Assembly (NCBI GenBank): GCA_903882805.1
Contig: CAIRYK010000042.1
Coordinates: 186,001 to 250,000, forward strand
Reading direction: 5' to 3'
Origin: an uncultured Bacteroidota bacterium
Lineage (GTDB): Bacteria; Bacteroidota; Bacteroidia; Chitinophagales; Chitinophagaceae
DNA length: 64,000 nt
The notes beneath the pieces are model-generated. The model was not told where the DNA came from. It saw only the letters and a program-made list of their open reading frames with translations, and did no database searches. The stretch's first letter is position 1. Each line of letters opens with the position of its first letter. Below, one piece after another: positions 8,177 to 16,100 of this stretch. Position numbers and translations under genes: made by a program.

Positions 8177-8584
8177 TTACTTAATAACGCAGTCATTAAG
8201 CGCCACTCCCATATTGTTGCCCCTGCAAAAACCTTTAATGGTTACTGTTTGTCCTTTTGCAACCTTGGCTCCTTTGTCGCGCATGGTGCATTGCACTCCG
8301 GCCATTGGGTCGCCGCTATCCAGTATCATTACTATTCCGCCGTCCTGATTAGCAGACACATCCGTTACGGTACCCGATATTTCTATTACCTTGTCCAGAT
8401 AGCTGGCGTTAGCCTTAGTTTCGTCGGCTGTAAACTCTTTGTTTAGTTGCACAGCAGTCATGGTAATCCCCTTTATATCCTCAGCTTTGGGCGCCGGTTT
8501 CGTCCACATATAATAAGCTGTACATACACCTATTATTATCAGAAACCCCAAAACGACCGAAATTTTCTTCAACATACTATGCAA
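8177..8584 (-). CDS. Membrane-anchored OB-fold protein (tRNA_anti-like family)
   Basis: 135 residues. An N-terminal membrane segment or signal anchor (about 8-27, VVLGFLIIIGVCTAYYMW) is followed by an OB-fold of the tRNA_anti-like type: TAVQLNKEFTADETKANASYLDKVIEISGTV, then VMILDSGDPMAGVQCTM and KGQTVTIKGFCRG. In this family the domain is a periplasmic OB fold and not a tRNA-binding one. The first gene of a probable operon with the cytochrome-like lipoprotein and YceI, it has an exact -7 element 10 bases before its first ATG. ATG 8575 (MLKK) is an equally good start and would leave a leader of about 15 bases. Confidence 0.8.
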   Translation of the reverse strand: MHSMLKKISVVLGFLIIIGVCTAYYMWTKPAPKAEDIKGITMTAVQLNKEFTADETKANASYLDKVIEISGTVTDVSANQDGGIVMILDSGDPMAGVQCTMRDKGAKVAKGQTVTIKGFCRGNNMGVALNDCVIK

Positions 8585-8593
8585 TTATTAATA

Positions 8594-8601
8594 CAAATGT
8601 A
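8594..8601 (-). promoter_or_regulatory. -7 promoter element of the OB-fold/cytochrome-like/YceI unit
   Basis: On the minus strand TACATTTG matches TAnnTTTG exactly, about 10-19 bases before the two candidate start codons of the OB-fold gene. No clear -33 element. Confidence 0.5.
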
Positions 8602-8643
8602 AATAAAATAACCCCATCAGACAGCTAAAACCTGCAAGATATT

Positions 8644-9075
8644 TTAGTCGTCGCTTTTTCCCATTTCAGTAACCATTTTTCCTGTTCTATAGGCAGTTCC
8701 TCTGAATATTGAGATTACTTCGCCCTTAACATTGGTAGTAGTAACGTCGTAAAAACTAGTTTTATTCCCGTTATGTACTTCTTTAGCTTCTACAAACAAC
8801 AAATCGCCTTCAGCAGCCGAACGTACAAAACTGGCCGACACATCGAGCGCTACGCTCAGCCGCCCGTGCGAATTGCAAGCGAATGCAAAAGCGCTGTCGG
8901 CTGCCGCTACAAGTATCCCGCCATGCACTATCCCAAAACCATTCAGCATATCGCCCGTAATTGTGTAATGTAATCTGCAGTAACCTGTCTTATACTCATC
9001 AACAATAATGCCAAGCCATTTACTAAAGGCGTCGTTGCGCATCATTGTATCCAGAATCTTGTGGGTATCGTTCAT
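8644..9075 (-). CDS. paaI: PaaI family hotdog-fold thioesterase
   Basis: 143 residues. The hotdog helix and catalytic region read LNGFGIVHGGILVAAADSAFAFACNS, with the HGG motif and the following Asp (about residue 61) expected to act in thioester hydrolysis. DVSASFVRSAAEGDLLFVEAKEV and the TTTNVKGEVISIFRGTAYRTGK strand complete the fold. PaaI removes CoA from ring-hydroxylated phenylacetyl-CoA when the phenylacetate pathway stalls. No other paa gene is in the window, so the true acyl substrate is uncertain. It starts 42 bases after the DUF4838 gene ends, and a one-mismatch -7 element (TACATTTA) lies about 20 bases upstream. Confidence 0.85.
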   Translation of the reverse strand: MNDTHKILDTMMRNDAFSKWLGIIVDEYKTGYCRLHYTITGDMLNGFGIVHGGILVAAADSAFAFACNSHGRLSVALDVSASFVRSAAEGDLLFVEAKEVHNGNKTSFYDVTTTNVKGEVISIFRGTAYRTGKMVTEMGKSDD

Positions 9076-9117
9076 TAATCAACAGTTTTCTACGTATAAA
9101 TGTAATTCAGACCTTGT

Positions 9118-11376
9118 CTATTGCACAAATATCTCGTCGCAGGCTATCATTGGCTTTTTATTTTCCCGTTGCCTCCATGCGGGCAAGCTGGCCATATTGG
9201 CCGCAGTTACGCGAATATATCTTGCGTTAGTGGCCTTTGCACTAACCGATGCTTTTACTATACTCACTTTCATTTGTTCAGTCGCCTCATTTGGCGGTAA
9301 TACAGGCGACTGTATGGCTTTGTAGTTTACACCATCGTCCGATAGTTCTATGGTTACTTTTTCGGGTATAAAAATCCAGTGGCGCACATCGTTCAGGAAA
9401 TTCATGCTAATCTGCTTTATGTTTTGGGCCTTACCAAGATCTACTGTAGCCACCATGGGTACTCCATAAAAACACAGCCAGTTGTAGCTAAAGTCTGTAT
9501 AGCCCGGATTGCCGTCTATCAGCGTTCTGTTGCCCTTGGCAGGATAGTCTTCTGCAAATGGGTACTGTAGCGTTACGGTACCACCTATTGCCTTGGTAGG
9601 CGTAACGCCAGCTTTAATTATTGCATTCCATTCTTCCATATACTGATCGGGCGTCAGGCCGTCTTCGCTCAGTTCGGTAACGCCGGCCTTCTTACAGTTG
9701 GCTACAAATCGCGTCAGTTTATCGGCAAACTTCGGCTTCAATGCCCAGCCTTCTGTCTTGTCTTTCACCCAAAAACCATGTTTCTCTACACCAAAAAGTC
9801 GCGCCTGCTGAAATACGGTATATTCCAGTGGCAACCTTGCCCTCATCATCCGCTCCTGATATACCGGTTTGCCTTCAACAGCGCCCTCGGCCTTGTCCAT
9901 TATCGTGCTGAACTGGTCCAGCATTTCTGGCGACAAATACTTGTTCCACTCATTTACAGGGCTACCGTAAATATCGAGTTTGCGCCGCGATGCCAGCATT
10001 TTGTCTTGCAGCAGCGTAATATACTCCTGCAGGTGAGTGGCGGCATTGCCGTAGTAATCTCGCAAAAATGTTGTTGTCAACGTTTTCACGTCTGCTTTCT
10101 CATCTTCCAGTAGTTTAGCAGTAAGGTAGCTCCGCAGCTCAGCCCATTCGCCATAGGTATCGCCGCTACCCTGCGCAAACACGCCTTTCACTCCGTTTTC
10201 TTTCAGGTACTGCATATTGGGCTGCAGGGTATGGAAGTTGGGGAACGGAGCCAAGTAGTTGGTAAACTGAGTCAGGTAATCCCACACAAAAATATTGGGC
10301 GTTAGCGCCCCCCACGATTTAAGGTCGTTTCTAAAAGAAGCTGCGCTGCCCTCTTCCGCTAATGGGCGATCGCGGTAAGCGTCTATATTGCTCAGAAATA
10401 CATAAACATTCTTCGCGGGCTTTATGCTTCTGGGCGCTTTATGCGTATAGCCATAGGCAAGCGTCGTAAATGTACTATTGGGAAATGCAGACGCCACCCT
10501 ATTCACAAACTTTATCAGCGAACCGGCAGGCGAACCTTGTTCGTTATCGGTTGCAAGGCATTTATCGCATTGGCAATAGCCATTATCGTCGTTAGGGCTT
10601 ATCGACCAATACATCGCATCCGGATTAGCTGCGATGCGTTTCTTAAGCTCGGCTACCACTATTTTGTATACGCCTTCATTGCTCAGGCACAATTGCGATG
10701 CCTGCCTCACGCCTTTTACCTGGGCATAGTATTCAGGATTCGATTTAAAATAGGTTGCAGCAGGTACTAGCTTATTGTAGCTGTGACCCCACAGCCCCCA
10801 TAGGTCTTCCAGATTGTGTAGTTGGCGCCATTCCAGGTATTCGGCATCATGACTGGCTGGGTAATAGACCTCGCGATATACAAAATGCTGCTGATAGTCG
10901 TCTTTAAGCGAACCTGGTATTTCTATGCTTGCCGACACAGGTACTATGGCCGGTTCGCCGCTCATTTTTTTTATGTGCAGGTATTTTTCCAGGAAGTTGT
11001 AAACACCATAGATGAGTCCTTTTCCGCTACCTCCACAAAACACTATATCCTGCCCCACCGCTTGTACCCTATAGCTTTCTGGCGCCAGCTTCTGTGTATG
11101 CACCTTTTCTTCTTTTGCAGTATGGCCTATATATATGCCAGGCTCGGTAGCCTTTGCGCCTTCCGTTACTACCGGTAACAAAACGCCGCTTACCTTCTGA
11201 ATATACGATTGCAGCACTGTTGCCGAACGTTGCTCCAGTTTTGAAGCGCCTGCCGGTACTACTATCCTGTATTCCGACCGTCCATTAGCTACAAGCGGTA
11301 TATCTTGAGCCGATGTTTTACAGGCAGCAAACGAACCAAATGCAAACAGGGAAATGTATAAAAACCTATGAAACAT
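9118..11376 (-). CDS. DUF4838 secreted protein, glycosidase-like with a C-terminal discoidin-type domain
   Basis: 752 residues. A lipoprotein-like signal (FGSFAAC) is followed by an N-terminal domain of the kind placed before GH20-like catalytic domains (EYRIVVPAGASKLEQRSATVLQSYIQKVSG; IYIGHT; GLIYGVYNFLEKYL, about 25-150). The DUF4838 core follows (about 180-470) with YWSISPNDDNGYCQCDKC, YGYTHKAP and FVWDYLTQFTNYLAPFPN. Residues about 600-752 resemble an F5/8 type C sugar-binding domain (WLCFYGVPMVATVDLGKAQNIKQI, SDDGVNYKAI, ARYIRVTAAN). DUF4838 proteins are thought to be glycan hydrolases; the substrate is unknown. I chose ATG 11376 over an upstream in-frame TTG at 11382. An exact -7 element lies 17 bases upstream. 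Confidence 0.88.
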   Translation of the reverse strand: MFHRFLYISLFAFGSFAACKTSAQDIPLVANGRSEYRIVVPAGASKLEQRSATVLQSYIQKVSGVLLPVVTEGAKATEPGIYIGHTAKEEKVHTQKLAPESYRVQAVGQDIVFCGGSGKGLIYGVYNFLEKYLHIKKMSGEPAIVPVSASIEIPGSLKDDYQQHFVYREVYYPASHDAEYLEWRQLHNLEDLWGLWGHSYNKLVPAATYFKSNPEYYAQVKGVRQASQLCLSNEGVYKIVVAELKKRIAANPDAMYWSISPNDDNGYCQCDKCLATDNEQGSPAGSLIKFVNRVASAFPNSTFTTLAYGYTHKAPRSIKPAKNVYVFLSNIDAYRDRPLAEEGSAASFRNDLKSWGALTPNIFVWDYLTQFTNYLAPFPNFHTLQPNMQYLKENGVKGVFAQGSGDTYGEWAELRSYLTAKLLEDEKADVKTLTTTFLRDYYGNAATHLQEYITLLQDKMLASRRKLDIYGSPVNEWNKYLSPEMLDQFSTIMDKAEGAVEGKPVYQERMMRARLPLEYTVFQQARLFGVEKHGFWVKDKTEGWALKPKFADKLTRFVANCKKAGVTELSEDGLTPDQYMEEWNAIIKAGVTPTKAIGGTVTLQYPFAEDYPAKGNRTLIDGNPGYTDFSYNWLCFYGVPMVATVDLGKAQNIKQISMNFLNDVRHWIFIPEKVTIELSDDGVNYKAIQSPVLPPNEATEQMKVSIVKASVSAKATNARYIRVTAANMASLPAWRQRENKKPMIACDEIFVQ

Positions 11377-11393
11377 ACACAAGGTATTTTATA

Positions 11394-11401
11394 CAAAGGT
11401 A
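11394..11401 (-). promoter_or_regulatory. -7 promoter element before the DUF4838 gene
   Basis: On the minus strand TACCTTTG matches TAnnTTTG exactly, 17 bases before ATG 11376. The predicted leader is about 14 bases. Confidence 0.5.
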
Positions 11402-11499
11402 TTGAATGGCGTCGGGATTAGCAGAGCAAAGGCGCAATCAAATGACCAGCGGACAGCATATATAACTGTTAAATATCACCGGCCCGGTTGCATTCTTCG

Positions 11500-11739
11500 T
11501 CAGTTTTTACAAACCACAAATACAAACGGCACCTTGGTCCGTTCACGCAATGCCGACCGCAGCTTATTGGAGTCTTTAATGATTTTGTACTTCTGTAAAT
11601 CCACAATCTCTAACGCGGTTAGGTAGCAGCGCGAGTTGGTCATATAATTCAGATAAGACGATAAAAATACTGCCGAGGATACATCGGCGGCAATAATATT
11701 CTTTACATAGTGCAACCAGGCTTTATTTTGATTCCACAT
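11500..11739 (-). CDS. Small hypothetical protein (79 residues)
   Basis: An open frame of 79 residues, starting MWNQNKAWLHYV, alternating hydrophobic and polar, ending KVPFVFVVCKN. It occupies a 600-base space otherwise lacking a gene except the small lipoprotein upstream. I recognise no family and no exact -7 element precedes it. Composition and lack of low-complexity sequence make it a plausible gene, but chance cannot be excluded. Confidence 0.35.
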   Translation of the reverse strand: MWNQNKAWLHYVKNIIAADVSSAVFLSSYLNYMTNSRCYLTALEIVDLQKYKIIKDSNKLRSALRERTKVPFVFVVCKN

Positions 11740-11800
11740 AGGGCGTTCATTTTCTACTGATAAACAATATTGTTAGCAATAAACTCACTTTTCTACACAT

Positions 11801-11953
11801 TTAATACCTATACCTCTTGCTGGGTTTATATGCCTTCATCAAGTCGCCCTGACAACCGCATTTTTTACTTGAGTCGCACCCCTGTAACAATGCTCCGGCC
11901 ATTACTGCCAATACCATACTAAAAACGATCTTAACTAACTTTGTCCGTTGCAT
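11801..11953 (-). CDS. 50-residue lipoprotein, Cys/Lys/Tyr-rich
   Basis: ATG at 11951-11953, stop TAA at 11801-11803, 51 codons. The N-terminus is basic (MQRTK) and followed by a hydrophobic stretch ending in LLQGC, a lipobox-like site with Cys26. The mature part is only 25 residues: DSSKKCGCQGDLM, then a basic aromatic tail KPSKRYRY. Tiny lipoproteins with an SSKKCGC-like start are common in Bacteroidota, and their function is unknown to me. The gene is divergent from the downstream glycosyltransferase, and the promoter of that gene overlaps its 5' end, so the two may be jointly regulated. Confidence 0.7.
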   Translation of the reverse strand: MQRTKLVKIVFSMVLAVMAGALLQGCDSSKKCGCQGDLMKAYKPSKRYRY

Positions 11954-11967
11954 ATAATTTACTTTTG
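11940..11967 (+). promoter_or_regulatory. Promoter of the glycosyltransferase gene at 11983
   Basis: TTTG at 11940-11943, a 16-base spacer and an exact -7 element TACTTTTG at 11960-11967. The element overlaps the 5' end of the divergent small lipoprotein gene. It leaves a leader of about a dozen bases before the TTG start at 11983. Confidence 0.6.
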
Positions 11968-11982
11968 TAAAAATAGCTATTA

Positions 11983-13092
11983 TTGACTAATACCACGCCA
12001 AAAAAAATTCTAATCGCCCCGCTCGACTGGGGCCTCGGGCACACAGCCAGGTGCGTGCCTATAATCAGCTACATCCTAAGCCAGGGGCACATCCCAGTGG
12101 TTGCGGGCAATGCTGCTCAGCGTACTTTTATAGAGGAAACCTTTGGCGACATAGATTTTATCCATCTCGATGGCTACAACATTGTGTACACCAAAGCTAA
12201 TAAATGGGCGCAGGCAGGGCTGTTTTCGCAGCTACCGCAAATAAAAAAAACGATCGCTGCCGAAAACAAATGGCTCGCCGACGTTTGCCAGGCGCGACAA
12301 ATAGACGGTATCATTTCAGATAATCGCTACGGACTTTATCACAGCAAGATCCCCTCTGTAATCATCACCCACCAGCTACAAGTACAAACCGGTTTCGGAA
12401 CAATTGCAAACAATATCGTACGCTCGATTCATCACAAATACTTGAACAAATTTTGGTCGGTATGGGTACCAGATGTGCAGGACGAACAGCATAACCTCGC
12501 AGGAAGGCTTTCGCATAGCCTTGTAAAACCCGTTACTACTCAATACATCGGGCTGCTTTCCCGCTTTGCGGGCAAGCGTTATCCCGCTACTTCAAAAAAA
12601 TACTTATTGGTTTTGCTATCAGGCCCCGAACCTGCACGGTCGGAGTTTGAAGCCTTGTTGCTCCATCAGTTAGCCGGCTATACTGAGCCGGTTGTATTTG
12701 TTGCTGGTAGCGAAAACACTAACAAACCAGCTAACCTACCTGCAAATATCACCTGGTACAACAGGCTGCCGCATCAGCAATTAGGCCCGTTGTTGGCTGG
12801 AGCTGCAACTGTTATTTGCCGTAGCGGCTACTCTACCCTCATGGATCTTGTGGCGCTCAATAAGCGTGCTATACTTGTGCCTACCCCCGGACAAACAGAA
12901 CAAGAATACATTGCTAAACGAATGATGCAGGAAAAGGCATTTTATAGCGTTAAGCAAAGCAAATTCGACCTAAAAAATGCGATTAACGAACTTGACGCAC
13001 AACAACAGAAACCGCTGCCGGCTGATACCTGGCACAGCCGATACCAACCCATTCTCGATACATGGCTCGCCAGCCTACAGCCCATGCGATAA
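11983..13092 (+). CDS. Glycosyltransferase, GT-B fold, MurG/GT28-like
   Basis: 369 residues. The N-terminal Rossmann-like half starts KKILIAPLDWGLGHTARCVPIISYIL, where GLGHTAR resembles the MurG-type glycine loop (GTGGHV). The C-terminal half has LLVLLSGPEPARSEFE and the nucleotide-sugar-binding region AATVICRSGYSTLMDLVALNKRAILVPTPGQTEQEYIA, which matches the GT28 acceptor/UDP-sugar motif pattern. It probably transfers a sugar from a UDP-sugar to a lipid or polysaccharide, but donor and acceptor are unknown. The start is TTG 11983 (no upstream ATG fits), supported by the promoter that ends 15 bases before it. A bidirectional terminator follows. Confidence 0.82.
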   Translation: MTNTTPKKILIAPLDWGLGHTARCVPIISYILSQGHIPVVAGNAAQRTFIEETFGDIDFIHLDGYNIVYTKANKWAQAGLFSQLPQIKKTIAAENKWLADVCQARQIDGIISDNRYGLYHSKIPSVIITHQLQVQTGFGTIANNIVRSIHHKYLNKFWSVWVPDVQDEQHNLAGRLSHSLVKPVTTQYIGLLSRFAGKRYPATSKKYLLVLLSGPEPARSEFEALLLHQLAGYTEPVVFVAGSENTNKPANLPANITWYNRLPHQQLGPLLAGAATVICRSGYSTLMDLVALNKRAILVPTPGQTEQEYIAKRMMQEKAFYSVKQSKFDLKNAINELDAQQQKPLPADTWHSRYQPILDTWLASLQPMR

Positions 13093-13116
13093 TATTCTCA
13101 AATATAATTTTCAAAC

Positions 13117-13148
13117 AAAAAATGGTCGGCAGGCGCCGACCATTTTTT
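13117..13148. terminator. Bidirectional intrinsic terminator
   Basis: A perfect 14-bp stem (13117-13130 with 13135-13148) with a 4-base loop, starting with six A and ending with six T. It separates the glycosyltransferase from the convergent giant repeat gene. Confidence 0.92.
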
Positions 13149-13168
13149 GTTTATTGTATTGGTTGCTG

Positions 13169-16100
13169 CTATTGCTCTACAACCATATGGAACACTTTAA
13201 ATCCACTTTCTGAACGCAATGTTACCAGATACATACCGTTAGCCAGCGTGTTGCCGGCGCTTACGCGACCGTTAATTTTGCCATTGGTTACCGCGACATT
13301 GGTACGGTAAACTACCTGACCCAACATATTGGTTATTTCCACGGACAGTTCTCTGTCATTTACGTTATCAACCGAACCTTTCACTACAAACTCGCCCTTG
13401 TTAGGGTTAGGCAATATATGTATATCGCCGTTAATGGTAGAAACATCGTCTACGCCTACGCTGTTCACTTCAATGTATATCCAGTTGTGCGATGTTATCG
13501 GGCATACGCCGCTGCTGGTCACATTACAGCTTACCGAATCATACATGGTTGTGCTGAATGCATTGCTGCTGTATACCGATGTTGTTGCGCCCGGTACCGG
13601 AACGCCGTTAATCAGCCACTGGTAGGTTGGGTGCAGGCCTGCATTGGTAACGTTTGCGGTAAGCGTAACAGTCTTACCCGGACCTACATGGTAGCTTGGG
13701 CTTGCCGTGATATTTACATTCGGTATCAAAGCAGTATCTACAGATATCAGTTGCGAATAGCTTCTTGCAGTATCGTACATGAGGCAAGGATAGTTGCTGG
13801 TCATGAAGCAAGTAATAATGTCGCCATCGTCTGGTATATAGCTATACTCCGGACCTGCCGATACATTCAGGCCAAACTTCATCCAGATAAACGATGGAGC
13901 GGAACCGCCATACGTTGGAGCCGCTGTAAGTCTTACGGCCATGCCCTTACATACAGTATCGCCCGGGTCGGTAGTGATGCCTACCAGCGGTATCTGGTTT
14001 GCGCTCACCGGTATCACTTTAGTGAACATCGCAGTATCTGGCGTAGCGCAACGTTCGTTGCTGGTCATGGTTACTTTTATTATATCACCATTAGCAGGTA
14101 TGAAGGTGTAGCTTGAACCTACGCCCACGTCAACACCATTTACATTCCATACATAAGTAGGCGCTGTGCCGCCAAATGCAGGTACTGAAGTAAATGAGGT
14201 GGATGCGCCAGCGCATATAGTATCGCTTGTTCCGCCCGATGTGATGCTAACAGAAGGACGTACCGTTGGGTCGACAACAATAACAGCCGTGCCAGCCATT
14301 GTAGAGCTGCAACCTGTTATAGCGCTAATGGCCACCACCCTGTAAGTACCGCCTACTGTTTGTAGTCCGAAGTCGATAGCAGAGCCGGTGCCGGCAAACG
14401 AGCCGGTAGGCGTGCCGCCTACATACAAGAAGTAGTTTACGCCAACTGTAGAACCGCTTAGGTAAATGTGTACGCCGTTTCCGCCAGAGCAATAACTACC
14501 GCCGCCCGATACAGTATATACCGTAGGCAATGGCACTACCGCTACAGTGGTAGTAACAGCGCAACCTGCGCCGAGCGAATAAGTAACATTCGACAAACCT
14601 AAAGTTATACCAGTTATTCTTCCCGTTGTCAAACCTATTGGCGCAACGCCCGGGTTTGAGCTGGTCCATGTTCCACCGGTTATGCCGTTGGTGAGGATAT
14701 TGGTTGCGCCAAGGCAAATAATGGTGTTACCCCTTATCGATGTCGGCATTGGGTTAACTGTAATAGTAACCGTACGGAAACAACCTGCAGTATAAGTGAT
14801 GGTTGCAGTACCTGCGCGAACGCCTGTTACCACGCCAAAGGCATCTATGGAAGCTGTTGATGGATCGCTGCTGGTCCACGAGCCGCTTGGTGTAGCATCG
14901 TAGAGGTAAGTGTTCATTCCTTCGCATACCTGCGTAATGCCTACGATCGGATCTGGAAGAGGATCTACTATGATGTATTTAGTAGCAGTACAGCCTGTAC
15001 CCAATGTATAAACAATAGGAGCTACACCGGCAACAACGCCTGTAACAACGCCGCTGGTTAAACCAACTCTTGCTATAGTAGTGTCGCCGCTGGTCCATGA
15101 ACCTCCGGGTATTGCATCTGCCAAAGTAATGCTCTGACCTGCGCACACATTGCTCGGTCCGGTAATTGCCGGCGGCAAGTTATTAACGGTAACCACACGT
15201 ATTGCAAAGCAACCGGTAGGTAATGTATAAGATATTGTGGCTGTGCCCGGATTAAGCCCTGTTACCATACCAAACACATCTATAGGCGCTACAGATGGAT
15301 CTGAACTGCTCCAAGAGCCGCCCGGAGTTGCATCGGTAAGGTAGCTGCTGAGGCCAAGACAAACATTTGATGAACCAGCTATTGGCAACGGACCGGGATT
15401 AACGGTCATTGGAGTCGCAATATAACAACCTGTAAACAGCGTGTAAGTGATACTTGCCGTACCCGCAGATACGCCATACACCACGCCAGTGCCGCCGCCT
15501 ACAGTAGCGGTTGCCGGACGACTTGTTGTCCATACACCACCAGGTGTTGGGTCGAGCAATGTAGTTGTTTGACCCACACACACTTCTGAGCTGCCAATGA
15601 TTGGGGCCGGTAATGGATTAACTGTAACAGGCAATGTAGCCGGACAACCCGCAACAGAATAACTGATAGTTGTAATGCCTGCAGCTATGCCTGTAACAAT
15701 GCCTGTGCTTACACCTACTGTTGCTACGCCAGGGTTTGAGCTGCTCCATGCACCGCCGGTCACAATATCGCGGAGGGTGATGCTCTGACCTACGCATACA
15801 TTGGTAGGACCAGTGATAGCAGGTGGAGCAGGGTTAACCAACAAACGCTTAGTAGCGCGGCAGCCGGTAGGCAACGTATAAATAACGGTTACAAAACCGC
15901 CGGAAACGCCATATATCAAACCTGTTCTGCCGCTAAGCGTGGTAGCCGTGGCTATAAACGGATTGCTTGTAGTCCATGCACCTCCTTCGGTGGTATCTGT
16001 GAGCGTTATTGTTTGGCCTACGCACACAACACTATCGCCAAGTATTGGAGATACCGGATTAACTATTACTGTAGCCAGTGCGCTGCAACCTGAGCTGAGC

